Below are positions 18,852-28,532 of a DNA stretch of 64,000 bases, piece after piece. The notes beneath the pieces are model-generated. The model was not told the DNA's origin and did no database searches. It saw only the letters and a list, made by a program, of their open reading frames with translations. This DNA comes from Pseudomonas sp. Root71. GTDB taxonomy: Bacteria; Pseudomonadota; Gammaproteobacteria; Pseudomonadales; Pseudomonadaceae. A program made the translations under genes and the position numbers. Where the stretch lies: the NCBI RefSeq assembly GCF_001429045.1, contig NZ_LMHY01000012.1:420753-484752 (forward strand), read 5' to 3'. Each line of letters opens with the position of its first letter. The stretch's first letter is position 1.

Positions 18852-19649
18852 CTAGCTGCCAGGATCTTGTCCGGGGCGGTTTTTTGTCGTTTGCGGTTTA
18901 TCCACAGCCGCAGGCTCGCCACCGATATACAGCCGAACAATCGCATCGATCTCCCCGGACATCTTCATCCGCCCCAGGGTGCGCAGGATGCTCTGCACCG
19001 GGATCTTCGGGTCGTTGCGAACGTAGCAACCGATATGGTTTTCCTGCAGCACTGCCACGCCCTGCAGTTGCTGCTCCGGCAACAGGCGGTGATTGAACCA
19101 GTCCAGGCTCCATTGATTGCTGACGGCATAGTGATTGCGGCCGGCCAGGAGCTTTTCCAGCACTTGTTCCTGATTGCGTGCGTCGTCGCGCTGCAGTTGG
19201 CCGGTGTCGAACAGCGGCTGCAGGGTCGGGTAGTTGTAGCCCAGCACGGTGCCAATGGACTGTTGCGGCAAGTCGGCGGGTTTGACCGCGCCGGGCGGCG
19301 CATGCAGGGTGATCAACACGTCCGGTTGAGTGAAGAGCGGGATGCTCCAGAGATAATCATCAGGCTGATCGGGCAGCCACGATTGCGTGACATAACAGCG
19401 GACATCGACCTCGCCTTGCTCCATGGCACTTTGTATGCGCCGGCGCGGCAATACATGGAATTCGGCCGGTACGCCGACCTGGGTCGCGAGGCTGAGCATC
19501 ATGTCATACAGGATGCCCTGGGTCGGTTTGCCCCGTTCAAGCTGCACCATGGGCATGCTCCAGCTGTCGGGTATCACGAAGCGCAGCGGTGCTTGCGCAG
19601 CCACGCCGTCCAGGCTGATCAACAGCAATGCCCCCAAGGCCAGCCGCAT
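18852..19649 (-). CDS. periplasmic solute-binding-like protein (transporter substrate-binding domain)
   Basis: A 265-residue exported protein with a short signal peptide (MRLALGALLLISLDGVAAQA) and the fold features of family 3 extracellular solute-binding proteins (VQLERGKPTQGILYDMM, VPAEFHVLPRRRIQSAMEQG, QSIGTVLGYNYPTLQPLF). No permease or ATPase genes are adjacent, so it may be a stand-alone sensor or orphan binding protein; the ligand is unknown. ATG 19649 has GGAG about 8 bases upstream; the much longer open frame to 19889 overlaps the start of dnaX and is rejected. Divergent from dnaX with a 123-base gap. Confidence 0.8.
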   Translation of the reverse strand: MRLALGALLLISLDGVAAQAPLRFVIPDSWSMPMVQLERGKPTQGILYDMMLSLATQVGVPAEFHVLPRRRIQSAMEQGEVDVRCYVTQSWLPDQPDDYLWSIPLFTQPDVLITLHAPPGAVKPADLPQQSIGTVLGYNYPTLQPLFDTGQLQRDDARNQEQVLEKLLAGRNHYAVSNQWSLDWFNHRLLPEQQLQGVAVLQENHIGCYVRNDPKIPVQSILRTLGRMKMSGEIDAIVRLYIGGEPAAVDKPQTTKNRPGQDPGS

Positions 19650-19772
19650 AAACACTCCGTTAATAGCCCCCGATGTGCAGCTTAGCCACAATACACGAGC
19701 GCACCGGATGCAATTTGTCCCTTGCTCCGCTAGCATTAGCCGCTTCTGCTTCCTTCGCTGCGACGGTTTTCG

Positions 19773-21869
19773 ATGAGTTATCAGGTTCTTGCACGTAAAT
19801 GGCGCCCGCGCTCGTTCCGCGAAATGGTCGGCCAGACCCATGTGCTCAAGGCTCTGATCAATGCCTTGGACAGCCAGCGGCTGCACCACGCCTACCTCTT
19901 CACCGGTACCCGTGGGGTCGGCAAGACCACCATCGCGCGGATCATTGCCAAATGCCTTAACTGCGAGACAGGTATCACTTCAACCCCCTGTGGCGAGTGT
20001 TCGGTGTGTCGCGAAATCGACGAAGGCCGCTTTGTCGACCTGATCGAGATCGACGCCGCGAGCCGCACCAAGGTCGAAGATACCCGCGAATTGCTCGACA
20101 ACGTGCAGTACGCCCCGAGCCGTGGGCGCTTCAAGGTCTACCTGATCGACGAAGTGCATATGCTCTCGAGCCATTCCTTCAACGCCCTGCTCAAAACCCT
20201 TGAAGAGCCGCCCCCCTACGTCAAGTTCATCCTGGCGACCACTGACCCGCAGAAACTTCCTGCAACGATTCTGTCGCGGTGCCTGCAGTTCTCCCTGAAG
20301 AACATGACGCCGGAACGCGTGGTCGAGCATTTGACCCACGTACTGGGCGTCGAGAACGTGCCGTTCGAAGACGATGCGCTGTGGTTGCTGGGCCGTGCCG
20401 CCGACGGGTCGATGCGTGATGCCATGAGCCTGACCGACCAGGCGATTGCCTTCGGTGAAGGCAAGGTCATGGCCGCCGACGTGCGGGCGATGCTCGGGAC
20501 CCTCGATCACGGGCAGGTCTACGACGTGCTGCATGCGTTGATCGAAGGCGATGCCAAGGCGTTGCTCGAAGCCGTCCGCCACCTGGCCGAGCAAGGCCCG
20601 GACTGGAACGGCGTGCTTTCGGAAATTCTCAATGTGCTGCACCGCGTTGCCATCGCCCAGGCCCTGCCGGAAGGTGTCGACAACGGTCACGGCGACCGTG
20701 ACCGGGTGCTGGCGCTGGCCCAGGCGTTGCCGGCCGAAGACGTGCAGTTCTACTACCAGATGGGCCTGATCGGTCGCCGCGACCTGCCGCTGGCGCCGGA
20801 TCCCCGGGGTGGTTTTGAAATGGTGTTGCTGCGGATGCTGGCGTTCCGGCCCGCAGACACCGCGGATGCCCCGAGGCAACCGCTAAAGCCAGTGGGGATC
20901 AGCCAGGCCACAGTTGATTCCGCAAACTCAGTGGCTGCCGCGCCGGTTGTTGCGCCGGTAGTCGCTGCGGCCGTTGCGCCTGCGCCAGTGGCAGCCCCAG
21001 CGCCTGCACCGGAACCGGAACCGGAACCGGTTGTGCCGGTCGTTGTGCCAGAACCTGCGCCGGAACCAGCGCCTGCGCCTGTGGTTGAAGTGGCCGTGGT
21101 CGAAGAGGTGGTCGACCTGCCGTGGAATGACCCGGTCGAGCCGGCGCCCATTCAGCAACCGGCGGTGGAGCCGGTGCTGGAAACCGCCAGCGAACAACCC
21201 GAATTGCCGCCGATGCCGTTGCCGACGCCGGACAGTGTGGTGCCGGACGCTCCGGAATGGGCCGCCGCGCCGATCCCGGAACCCTCGGTGGCCACCGTCG
21301 ATGCCGCGACGCCGGGCATGGACCTGGATGACGAACCGCCGCTGGACGAGGATTACATCGAGCCGGACATGGATTCGGCCTACAGCTACCTCGACGAACT
21401 GGCCAGCGAGCACGCCGCCGACCCGGCTCCGGAGCCCGAACCCGAGCCCGCGGCAATGCCGGCTACCGGCCTGGCCCTGCAATGGCTGGAACTGTTCCCG
21501 AAATTGCCGATCTCCGGCATGACCGGCAGCATCGCCGCCAACTGCACGCTGATCGCGGTGGATGGCGACAATTGGCTGATGCACCTGGACCCGGCCCACA
21601 GTGCCTTGTTCAACGCCACGCAACAGCGCCGTCTCAACGATGCGCTGAACCAGTATCACCAGCGCACGCTGACCCTGAGCATCGAGCTGATCAAGCCCGA
21701 GCAGGAAACCCCGGCACAAGCGGCTTCGCGCCGCCGCGCCAACCGTCAGCGCGAGGCGGAGGAATCGATCCACGGTGATCCGTTCATCCAGCAAATGATG
21801 CAGCAGTTCGGTGCGGTGGTCCGTAACGATACTATTGAACCTGTCGACGCCCTGGTCACTCAGGGCTAA
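19773..21869 (+). CDS. dnaX: DNA polymerase III subunits gamma and tau
   Basis: A 698-residue clamp-loader ATPase. It opens with MSYQVLARKWRPRSFREMVG, Walker A GTRGVGKTTIAR, Cys4 zinc module (CLNCETG, CGECSVC), Walker B YLIDEVHMLS and sensor 1 ATTDPQKLPATILSRC. Residues ~380-560 form a Pro/Ala/Glu-rich linker with APEPEPEP-type repeats, and the C-terminal tau domain (LALQWLELFPKLPISGMTG onward) binds DnaB and the polymerase. No A-AAA-AAG slippage heptamer is visible, unlike E. coli dnaX. Followed by ybaB and recR, the usual replication/recombination neighbourhood. Confidence 0.96.
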   Translation: MSYQVLARKWRPRSFREMVGQTHVLKALINALDSQRLHHAYLFTGTRGVGKTTIARIIAKCLNCETGITSTPCGECSVCREIDEGRFVDLIEIDAASRTKVEDTRELLDNVQYAPSRGRFKVYLIDEVHMLSSHSFNALLKTLEEPPPYVKFILATTDPQKLPATILSRCLQFSLKNMTPERVVEHLTHVLGVENVPFEDDALWLLGRAADGSMRDAMSLTDQAIAFGEGKVMAADVRAMLGTLDHGQVYDVLHALIEGDAKALLEAVRHLAEQGPDWNGVLSEILNVLHRVAIAQALPEGVDNGHGDRDRVLALAQALPAEDVQFYYQMGLIGRRDLPLAPDPRGGFEMVLLRMLAFRPADTADAPRQPLKPVGISQATVDSANSVAAAPVVAPVVAAAVAPAPVAAPAPAPEPEPEPVVPVVVPEPAPEPAPAPVVEVAVVEEVVDLPWNDPVEPAPIQQPAVEPVLETASEQPELPPMPLPTPDSVVPDAPEWAAAPIPEPSVATVDAATPGMDLDDEPPLDEDYIEPDMDSAYSYLDELASEHAADPAPEPEPEPAAMPATGLALQWLELFPKLPISGMTGSIAANCTLIAVDGDNWLMHLDPAHSALFNATQQRRLNDALNQYHQRTLTLSIELIKPEQETPAQAASRRRANRQREAEESIHGDPFIQQMMQQFGAVVRNDTIEPVDALVTQG

Positions 21870-21877
21870 TAACTGAA

Positions 21878-21912
21878 GGCGCCCGGCCGCATGGGCCGGG
21901 CGCTGTTTTAAT
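21878..21912 (+). terminator. hairpin between dnaX and ybaB
   Basis: Ten-base GC-rich stem GCGCCCGGCC/GGCCGGGCGC followed by TGTTTTA. The T-run is short, so partial termination is possible. Confidence 0.55.
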
Positions 21913-21936
21913 CCAAGTACTTTTGAGGTGATTACC

Positions 21937-22275
21937 ATGATGAAAGGTGGCATGGCCGGCCTGATGAAGCAGGCGCAGCAGATGCAGGAAAAAATGGCCA
22001 AGATGCAGGAAGAACTGGCCAACGCCGAAGTCACCGGTAAGGCCGGTGGCGATATGGTCACCGTGGTGATGACCGGTCGTCATGACGTCAAGAGCGTGAC
22101 CATCGACCCGAGCCTGGTCGAAGGCATGAGCGAAGACGACAAGGAAATGCTCGAAGCGGTCATCGCCTCCGCGGTCAACGATGCCGTGCGCAAGATCGAA
22201 GCCAACAGCCAGGACAAGATGGGCAGCATGACTGCCGGCATGCAACTGCCGCCGGGCATGAAGCTGCCATTCTGA
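21937..22275 (+). CDS. ybaB: YbaB/EbfC family nucleoid-associated protein
   Basis: A 112-residue DNA-binding protein typical of the YbaB/EbfC family. A Met/Gln/Lys-rich N-terminal helix ([20 protein letters not shown]) is followed by the conserved [20 protein letters not shown] core and a glycine/methionine tail. GAGG sits about 9 bases upstream of ATG 21937. It lies between dnaX and recR, as in most gammaproteobacteria; an oxidoreductase gene intervenes before recR here. Confidence 0.95.
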   Translation: MMKGGMAGLMKQAQQMQEKMAKMQEELANAEVTGKAGGDMVTVVMTGRHDVKSVTIDPSLVEGMSEDDKEMLEAVIASAVNDAVRKIEANSQDKMGSMTAGMQLPPGMKLPF

Positions 22276-22302
22276 TTCGCCTTCAGGCGGCAGATGAGTT
22301 AC

Positions 22303-22334
22303 AAAAATGCCAGGCATAGCGCCTGGCATTTTTG
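22303..22334 (+). terminator. terminator of ybaB
   Basis: Stem AATGCCAGGC/GCCTGGCATT with loop ATAGC, followed by TTTTG. Confidence 0.88.
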
Positions 22335-22370
22335 TTTCTGGCTGACAGATATGTGTGGCTGACATGCCGC

Positions 22371-22443
22371 CATCGCGGGCAAGCCCGCTCCCACAGGTTT
22401 TGTGAACGCCGCAAATCTTGTGGGAGCGGGCTTGCCCGCGAAG
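22371..22443. repeat. REPIN, GTGGGAGCGGGCTTGCCCGC variant, reverse then forward
   Basis: Inverted pair in the ybaB-oxidoreductase gap; the inner arm reads CTTGCCCGCG, a sequence variant of the 1831 unit. Confidence 0.88.
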
Positions 22444-22542
22444 AAGTCGCCTCGGTTCACCTGAATAAACATCGAACGCCATACCGCCACAAAGGTCTGC
22501 TCCCTATATCACTGAACCTCATCGATCACAGGAGACGCTGCC

Positions 22543-23574
22543 ATGTCCGACCCCATGACCCTCAATCAACGTATTGTCCTGGCCTCTCGCCCGGTGGGCG
22601 CGCCAACGCCGGAAAACTTCCGCATGGAACGGGTGGCACTGCCGGACCTGGCCGATGGTCAGGTGCTGCTCAAGACCATTTTCCTGTCGCTGGACCCGTA
22701 TATGCGCGGACGTATGAGTGACGCGCCTTCCTACGCCGCGCCGGTGGAAATCGGCGAAGTCATGACCGGGGGCGCTGTCAGCCGGGTCGAGCGCTCGCTC
22801 AATCCGAAGTTTCAGGAAGGTGATCTGGTGGTCGGTGCCACCGGCTGGCAAAGCCACAGCATCAATGACGGTCGCAGCATCATTCCTATTCCCACGCTGC
22901 CAAGCCCTTCGATGGCCCTTGGGGTACTGGGTATGCCGGGCATGACCGCGTACATGGGCTTGATGGACATCGGTCAGCCGAAGGCCGGCGAAACCCTGGT
23001 GGTTGCAGCGGCGTCCGGCGCGGTGGGCTCGGTGGTCGGCCAGGTGGCGAAGATCAAGGGGCTGCGCGTGGTGGGTGTGGCGGGTGGGGCGGACAAGTGC
23101 CGTTATGTGGTCGACGAGCTGGGCTTCGACGCCTGCATCGACCACAGGAGCGCGGACTTTGCCGACGAACTGGCGCAAGCCTGTCCCAAGGGCATCGACA
23201 TTTATTATGAAAACGTCGGCGGCAAGGTATTCGACGCCGTGGTGCCGTTGCTCAATCCCAAGGCACGGATTCCGCTGTGTGGCTTGATCGCTTCCTATAA
23301 CGCCCATGAGGCGCCGAGCGGCCCGGATCGCCTGCCACTGTTGCAGCGCACACTATTGACCAAGCGAGTGCGCATCCAGGGCTTCATCGTGTTCGATGAC
23401 TATGGTGATCGCCAGCCGGAATTCCTCAGTGCCATGGCGCCCTGGGTACGCGATGGCAAGGTGAAGTTCCGCGAAGATGTGGTCGATGGCCTGGAACAGG
23501 CGCCCGATGCGTTCATCGGCCTGCTGGAAGGGCGCAACTTCGGCAAACTGGTGGTCCGGGTTTCCCGGGACTGA
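22543..23574 (+). CDS. NADP-dependent oxidoreductase, MDR superfamily (CurA/leukotriene B4 dehydrogenase-like)
   Basis: A 343-residue zinc-independent medium-chain reductase. N-terminal GroES-like domain with FLSLDPYMRGRMSD, a central Rossmann fold (AAASGAVGSVVGQVAKIKG), then NADPH-side YYENVGGKVFDAV. Family members reduce alpha,beta-unsaturated ketones or aldehydes; the actual substrate is unknown. A strong ribosome site (AGGAGAC) precedes ATG 22543. Single gene, followed by a terminator before recR. Confidence 0.88.
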   Translation: MSDPMTLNQRIVLASRPVGAPTPENFRMERVALPDLADGQVLLKTIFLSLDPYMRGRMSDAPSYAAPVEIGEVMTGGAVSRVERSLNPKFQEGDLVVGATGWQSHSINDGRSIIPIPTLPSPSMALGVLGMPGMTAYMGLMDIGQPKAGETLVVAAASGAVGSVVGQVAKIKGLRVVGVAGGADKCRYVVDELGFDACIDHRSADFADELAQACPKGIDIYYENVGGKVFDAVVPLLNPKARIPLCGLIASYNAHEAPSGPDRLPLLQRTLLTKRVRIQGFIVFDDYGDRQPEFLSAMAPWVRDGKVKFREDVVDGLEQAPDAFIGLLEGRNFGKLVVRVSRD

Positions 23575-23604
23575 GTAATTCACGCTGCAATTTGACGCTC
23601 AACC

Positions 23605-23639
23605 GAGGCGCGGGTATAAACCGCGTCTCGTTGTTTTGT
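23605..23639 (+). terminator. terminator of the MDR oxidoreductase gene
   Basis: Stem GAGGCGCGG/CCGCGTCTC (one G-U pair) with loop GTATAAA, followed by TTGTTTTG, just before recR. Confidence 0.7.
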
Positions 23640-23653
23640 CGGACTTTTCCACC

Positions 23654-24256
23654 ATGAGCTTCAGCCCTTTGATTCGCCAACTGATCGACGCCCTGCGAAT
23701 TTTGCCAGGCGTGGGTCAGAAAACCGCCCAGCGCATGGCGTTGCAGTTGCTCGAGCGTGATCGCAGCGGCGGCTCGCGCCTGGCGCTGGCCCTGAGCCAG
23801 GCCATGGAAGGGGTCGGTCACTGCCGCTTGTGCCGTACGCTGACGGAAGATGACCTGTGCCCGCAATGCGCCGATACCCGTCGCGACGACACCTTGCTCT
23901 GCGTGGTGGAAGGGCCGATGGACGTCTATGCCGTGGAGCAGACCGGTTTTCGCGGGCGCTATTTCGTGCTCAAGGGCCATCTGTCGCCGCTCGACGGCTT
24001 GGGGCCGGAAGCCATCGGCATTCCCCAGTTGATGGCGCGGATCGAAGAGGCCGGCACGTTCGCCGAAGTCATCCTGGCCACCAACCCGACCGTGGAAGGT
24101 GAAGCCACGGCGCACTACATCGCCCAATTGCTCAGCAGTAAAGGCCTGATCGCCTCGCGCATCGCCCACGGCGTACCGCTGGGTGGCGAGCTGGAGCTGG
24201 TGGATGGCGGGACGCTGGCGCATTCGTTTGCGGGGCGTAAGCCGATTTCGTTGTAA
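23654..24256 (+). CDS. recR: recombination protein RecR
   Basis: A 200-residue recombination mediator acting with RecF/RecO in gap repair. Helix-hairpin-helix ([14 protein letters not shown], residues ~17-30), Cys4 zinc finger ([16 protein letters not shown]), Toprim domain ([15 protein letters not shown]) and C-terminal [23 protein letters not shown] 23654 is chosen over an in-frame ATG six codons upstream. Confidence 0.96.
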   Translation: MSFSPLIRQLIDALRILPGVGQKTAQRMALQLLERDRSGGSRLALALSQAMEGVGHCRLCRTLTEDDLCPQCADTRRDDTLLCVVEGPMDVYAVEQTGFRGRYFVLKGHLSPLDGLGPEAIGIPQLMARIEEAGTFAEVILATNPTVEGEATAHYIAQLLSSKGLIASRIAHGVPLGGELELVDGGTLAHSFAGRKPISL

Positions 24257-24269
24257 TCGCATCAAGCCG

Positions 24270-24350
24270 AAAAGATCGCAGCCTGCGGCAGCTCCTACAG
24301 AAAGACACCGATCCCCTGTAGGAGCTGCCGCAGGCTGCGATCTTTTGATC
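24270..24350. repeat. REPIN, GTAGGAGCTGCCGCAGGCTG variant
   Basis: Inverted pair between recR and the acyl-CoA dehydrogenase gene, with AAAAGATCGC and GCGATCTTTT at the outer ends. Confidence 0.9.
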
Positions 24351-24420
24351 TTCTATCTGTCTCTTGTAAACCAAGCAAGCGCTCGGTTAACTTCACTGAC
24401 CCCTTCAGTGGAGCTCGCCG

Positions 24421-25569
24421 ATGTCTGCCTTTCAGGAATACTTCGACCCCAGCCACCAATTGGTCCGCGACAGCGTCAGACGTTTCGTCGAGCGCGAGAT
24501 TCTTCCTGATATCGAGCAGTGGGAAGAGGCCGAAAGTTTTCCTCGCGAACTCTACCTCAAGGCCGGCGCCGCGGGGATTCTCGGCATTGGCTACCCGGAG
24601 GCTTACGGAGGCAGCCACGAAGGAGATCTGTTCGCCAAGGTTGCCGCCAGTGAAGAGTTGATGCGCTGTGGCTCTGGCGGGCTGGTTGCCGGCCTGGGGT
24701 CGCTGGATATCGGCTTGCCGCCCATCCTCAAGTGGGCCCGGCCCGATGTACGGGATCGTGTGCTGCCCCAGGTGCTGTCGGGAGAGAAGATCAGCGCCCT
24801 GGCAATCACTGAGCCCGGGGGCGGCTCCGACGTCGCCAACCTGCAAACCCGTGCTGTGCGCGACGGCGATTTCTATCGGGTCAGTGGCAGCAAGACTTTT
24901 ATCACCAGCGGTGTGCGTGCGGATTTCTATACGGTTGCGGTGCGAACGGGCGAGCCAGGTTTCGGTGGCATCAGCCTGTTGCTGATCGAGAAGGGCACGC
25001 CAGGTTTCACCGTAGGACGGCAGCTGAAGAAAATGGGCTGGTGGGCGTCAGACACCGCTGAGTTGTTCTTCGATGATTGCCGAGTGCCTGTAGGAAACCT
25101 GATCGGTGCCGAGAACATGGGCTTTGCCTGCATCATGGGCAATTTCCAGAGCGAGCGCCTGGCCCTGGCGTTGATGGCCAACATGACCGCACAACTGGCG
25201 CTGGAAGAGAGCCTGAAGTGGGCGCGCCAGCGCGAAGCTTTTGGCAAACCGATCGGCAAGTTTCAGGTGATCAAGCATCGCCTCGCCGAGATGGCGACCG
25301 CGCTGGAGGTGTCCCGGGAATTCACCTACCGCCAGGCGGCGAAGATGGCGGCGGGGCAGGGCGTGATCAAGGAGATTTCCATGGCCAAGAATTTTGCGAC
25401 GGATACCGCAGACCGAATCGTGAACGATGCGGTGCAGATACTCGGTGGGCTGGGTTATATGCGCGAGAGTCTGGTGGAGCGGCTGTACCGCGACAACCGG
25501 ATCCTGTCGATTGGCGGCGGGACGCGGGAAGTGATGAACGAAATCATCAGCAAGCAGATGGGGCTGTAA
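24421..25569 (+). CDS. acyl-CoA dehydrogenase
   Basis: A 382-residue FAD flavoenzyme of the acyl-CoA dehydrogenase family, introducing the alpha,beta double bond in acyl-CoA. Signature ALAITEPGGGSDVAN (residues ~122-136), KTFITSGVRADFYTVAVRTG, and a C-terminal QILGGLGYMRESLVERLYRD region holding the catalytic-type Glu and FAD contacts. Chain-length or branched-chain specificity cannot be told from sequence alone. GGAGCTC precedes ATG. A single gene bracketed by two REPINs of the same family. Confidence 0.92.
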   Translation: MSAFQEYFDPSHQLVRDSVRRFVEREILPDIEQWEEAESFPRELYLKAGAAGILGIGYPEAYGGSHEGDLFAKVAASEELMRCGSGGLVAGLGSLDIGLPPILKWARPDVRDRVLPQVLSGEKISALAITEPGGGSDVANLQTRAVRDGDFYRVSGSKTFITSGVRADFYTVAVRTGEPGFGGISLLLIEKGTPGFTVGRQLKKMGWWASDTAELFFDDCRVPVGNLIGAENMGFACIMGNFQSERLALALMANMTAQLALEESLKWARQREAFGKPIGKFQVIKHRLAEMATALEVSREFTYRQAAKMAAGQGVIKEISMAKNFATDTADRIVNDAVQILGGLGYMRESLVERLYRDNRILSIGGGTREVMNEIISKQMGL

Positions 25570-25572
25570 TGC

Positions 25573-25650
25573 AAAAGATCGCAGCCTTCGGCAGCTCCTA
25601 CAGGATCAAAGCCATCCCAATGTAGGAGCTGCCGAAGGCTGCGATCTTTT
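25573..25650. repeat. REPIN between converging acyl-CoA dehydrogenase and apt genes
   Basis: Inverted pair of GTAGGAGCTGCCGAAGGCTG with AAAAGATC and GATCTTTT ends. No other terminator is visible in this 89-base gap, so the REPIN may terminate both genes. Confidence 0.9.
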
Positions 25651-25658
25651 GATCTTTG

Positions 25659-26207
25659 TTACTTATCAGTCAACGCAAACTGCGTCAGGCAGAACGTAGG
25701 AATGCCCATGTCTTCCAGGCGCTGCGAGCCACCCAGCTCCGGCAGATCGATAATCGCCGCCGCTTCATGCACCCGGGCGCCCATGCGGCGGATCAGGTTG
25801 GCGGCGGCGATCAGCGTGCCGCCGGTGGCGATCAGGTCATCGAACATCACCACCGAATCCCCTTCGCACAGGCTGTCGGCATGCACTTCCAGGAAGGCTT
25901 CGCCGTATTCGGTCGCATAGCCCTCGGCCAGTACGTCAGCTGGCAACTTGCCTTGCTTGCGGAACAGCACCAACGGCTTGTTCAACTGATACGCCAGTAC
26001 CGAACCGATCAGGAAGCCACGGGCGTCCATCGCGCCGATGTGGGTGAAGTCAGCCTCGACGTAACGGTGGGCGAAGCTGTCCATCACCAGGCGCAGGGCC
26101 GTGGGCGACTGGAACAGCGGGGTGATGTCGCGAAAGATCACACCCGGTTTCGGGAAGTCGATGACAGGGCGGATGAGGGATTTGATGTCGAAGGAGTCGA
26201 AGACCAT
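25659..26207 (-). CDS. apt: adenine phosphoribosyltransferase
   Basis: A 182-residue purine salvage enzyme converting adenine and PRPP to AMP. PRPP-binding motif [14 protein letters not shown] (residues ~120-133); N-terminal [19 protein letters not shown] is diagnostic of Apt. ATG 26207 is chosen; the frame runs further upstream but only into non-homologous sequence. Its left end meets the acyl-CoA dehydrogenase gene tail to tail. Confidence 0.96.
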   Translation of the reverse strand: MVFDSFDIKSLIRPVIDFPKPGVIFRDITPLFQSPTALRLVMDSFAHRYVEADFTHIGAMDARGFLIGSVLAYQLNKPLVLFRKQGKLPADVLAEGYATEYGEAFLEVHADSLCEGDSVVMFDDLIATGGTLIAAANLIRRMGARVHEAAAIIDLPELGGSQRLEDMGIPTFCLTQFALTDK

Positions 26208-26284
26208 CGTGGTGTCCTGGCAGGGCTGCAAACGGCGAAGTATAACGGCGGCTGAACCCTTTCGCTCAGCCGCAACGTTTTGTT

Positions 26285-27019
26285 TCAGCCTTCCAGTGAG
26301 CCACCGGCCAGAGCGCACAGCTGGATCGGGTCGATAATCCGGATTTCCTTGCCTTCTGCCGCAATCAGTTCGTTTTGCTGGAAACGGGTAAAGACCCGGG
26401 ACACGGTTTCCACTGCCAGGCCCAGGTAGTTGCCGATTTCGTTGCGCGACATGCTCAGGCGGAACTGATTGGCGGAAAAACCCCGGGCGCGGAAACGTGC
26501 CGAGAGGTTGACCAGGAAGGTGGCGATGCGTTCGTCGGCGGTCTTTTTCGACAACAGCAGCATCATCTGCTGGTCGTCACGGATCTCGCGACTCATCACC
26601 CGCATCAGCTGACGGCGCAACTGCGGCAATTGCAGGGCCAGTTCGTCGAGGCGTTCGAAAGGGATTTCACACACCGAGGTGGTTTCCAGGGCTTGTGCCG
26701 ATACCGGGTGCTTTTCGGTGTCCATGCCCGACAGGCCGACCAGTTCGCTGGGCAGGTGGAAGCCGGTGAGCTGTTCTTCACCACTGTCGCTCAGGCTGAA
26801 GGTCTTGAGGGCGCCAGAACGGACTGCGTAGACAGAATCGAAGGTATCGCCCTGGCGAAAGAGAAACTCGCCTTTTTTCAGCGGCCGGCCGCGTTTGACG
26901 ATTTCGTCCAGCGCATCCATGTCTTCCAGATTCAGCGAAAGTGGCAGGCAAAGAGGGGCCAGGCTGCAATCCTTGCAATGGGCTTGATTATGAGCGCGCA
27001 GTTTTACTGGCTCGGACAT
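26285..27019 (-). CDS. anr: Anr, FNR-type oxygen-sensing transcriptional regulator
   Basis: A 244-residue CRP/FNR regulator controlling the anaerobic and low-oxygen response. The [4Fe-4S] ligands are all present: Cys15, Cys18, Cys24 near the N-terminus and Cys117 in the sensor domain, spaced as in E. coli FNR. Cyclic-nucleotide-type beta roll ~40-150 and a C-terminal helix-turn-helix [21 protein letters not shown]. It lies next to hemN and cbb3 genes that carry TTGAT-N4-ATCAA-type Anr boxes. I see no Anr box in its own upstream region. Confidence 0.96.
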   Translation of the reverse strand: MSEPVKLRAHNQAHCKDCSLAPLCLPLSLNLEDMDALDEIVKRGRPLKKGEFLFRQGDTFDSVYAVRSGALKTFSLSDSGEEQLTGFHLPSELVGLSGMDTEKHPVSAQALETTSVCEIPFERLDELALQLPQLRRQLMRVMSREIRDDQQMMLLLSKKTADERIATFLVNLSARFRARGFSANQFRLSMSRNEIGNYLGLAVETVSRVFTRFQQNELIAAEGKEIRIIDPIQLCALAGGSLEG

Positions 27020-27109
27020 TTCTTCAATCCTTGTGGGAAATCACACATAAGACGTAAGGGTAACTCACCATAGGATATCGAGGCCAGTCTGAGGCGCTTG
27101 CTTGCAGAA

Positions 27110-28495
27110 TTAGATTACCCGCGAAAAGCGCTGGCGGCTGTGTTGTTCCAGATACGCGTCGAACACCATGCACACCGAGCGCACCAACAGTCGCCCGGCG
27201 GGCAGGATGGTGATCCGGTCGCGATCGAGTTCGATCAGCCCGTCTTTGGCCATGTCTTGCAATTGCGGCCAAAGATCGCCGAAGTAGCCTTGGAAATCGA
27301 TGTTGAAGGCCTGTTCGATCGCGGAAAATTCCAGGCTGAAATTGCAGATCAGTTGCTGGATGACCGCACGCCGCAGCCGGTCATCGGCATTGCACAGCAG
27401 GCCGCGGCTGGTGGCCAGTTGTGACGTGGCAAGGACGTTCTGATACTCGGTCAGGTCGCTGCTGTTCTGGCAGTACAGGTCACCAATCTGGCTGATCGCC
27501 GACACGCCGAGGCCGATCAGATCGCAATGACCATGGGTGGTGTAGCCCTGGAAATTGCGTTGCAGGGTCGATTCTTCCTGGGCAATCGCCAGTTCATCGT
27601 CGGGCAGGGCGAAGTGGTCCATGCCGATGTAGCGATAGCCGGCGCCGGTCAGTTGCTCGATGGTGCGCTGCAGCATTTCCAGTTTCTGCGCGGGTGTCGG
27701 CAGTTCATTGCTGTTGATGCGCCGTTGGGGCATGAAGCGTTCCGGCAAGTGGGCGTAGTTGAACACCGATAACCGGTCCGGTTGCAGGTTGATGACCTCT
27801 TCGACGGTGCGGGCGAAATTCTCCGGTGTCTGTCTCGGCAGGCCGTAGATCAGGTCGATATTGATCGAACGAAACTGCAAGGTACGGGCGGCATCGATCA
27901 CCGCGCGGGTTTCTTCCAGGCTTTGCAGGCGATTGACTGCGCGTTGCACCGCCGGGTCGAGGTCTTGCAGGCCGATGCTGACCCGGTTGAAACCCAGTTC
28001 GCGCAGCAGGCCCATGGTCGACCAGTCGGCCTCGCGCGGGTCGATCTCGATGCCGTAGTCGCCGGAGTCGTCGTCCAGCAAATTGAAGTGTTTGCGCAAA
28101 TGCGCCATCAACTGCCGCAGTTCGTCGTGGCTGAGAAAGGTCGGCGTGCCGCCACCGAAGTGCAGTTGCTCGACTTTCTGCGTAGGGTCGAGGTGGCAGG
28201 CGATCAACTGGATTTCCTGTTCCAGGCGCTGCAAATATGGCTGAGCCCGCCCGCGATCCTTGGTGATGACCTTGTTGCAGGCGCAGTAATAGCAAATGTT
28301 CGCGCAGAACGGCACGTGCACGTACAGCGACAACGGGCGTTGGGCCTTGCGGCTGTCGCGCAGGGCATGGAACAGGTCGAAGGTGCCGATCTGGCTGCTG
28401 AATTGCACGGCGGTCGGATACGAGGTGTAGCGTGGTCCCGCCAGGTCATAACGGCGGATCAGATCGGTGTCCCAACGAATGGCGTCGAGCATCAT
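27110..28495 (-). CDS. hemN: oxygen-independent coproporphyrinogen III dehydrogenase (radical SAM)
   Basis: A 461-residue heme biosynthesis enzyme oxidising coproporphyrinogen III to protoporphyrinogen IX without oxygen. Radical SAM cluster motif CANICYYCACNK (C-x3-C-x2-C), preceded by SLYVHVPF; GGGTPTFLS and later HemN_C domain are present. Start: a GTG at 28534 lies upstream of the predicted transcription start, so ATG 28495 (or the adjacent ATG 28492) with GGGGGGA upstream is used. It carries a canonical Anr promoter, linking heme supply to oxygen limitation. Confidence 0.96.
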   Translation of the reverse strand: MMLDAIRWDTDLIRRYDLAGPRYTSYPTAVQFSSQIGTFDLFHALRDSRKAQRPLSLYVHVPFCANICYYCACNKVITKDRGRAQPYLQRLEQEIQLIACHLDPTQKVEQLHFGGGTPTFLSHDELRQLMAHLRKHFNLLDDDSGDYGIEIDPREADWSTMGLLRELGFNRVSIGLQDLDPAVQRAVNRLQSLEETRAVIDAARTLQFRSINIDLIYGLPRQTPENFARTVEEVINLQPDRLSVFNYAHLPERFMPQRRINSNELPTPAQKLEMLQRTIEQLTGAGYRYIGMDHFALPDDELAIAQEESTLQRNFQGYTTHGHCDLIGLGVSAISQIGDLYCQNSSDLTEYQNVLATSQLATSRGLLCNADDRLRRAVIQQLICNFSLEFSAIEQAFNIDFQGYFGDLWPQLQDMAKDGLIELDRDRITILPAGRLLVRSVCMVFDAYLEQHSRQRFSRVI

Positions 28496-28532
28496 GCGGG
28501 CATTCCCCCCGGATAGGCTGGCAGTGTCAGCC

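Noticed and set aside
21003..21032. CCGGAA hexamer run in dnaX as a phase-variable tract
   Set aside because: Hexamer changes keep the frame and encode a flexible Pro/Glu linker; no on/off switching is implied.
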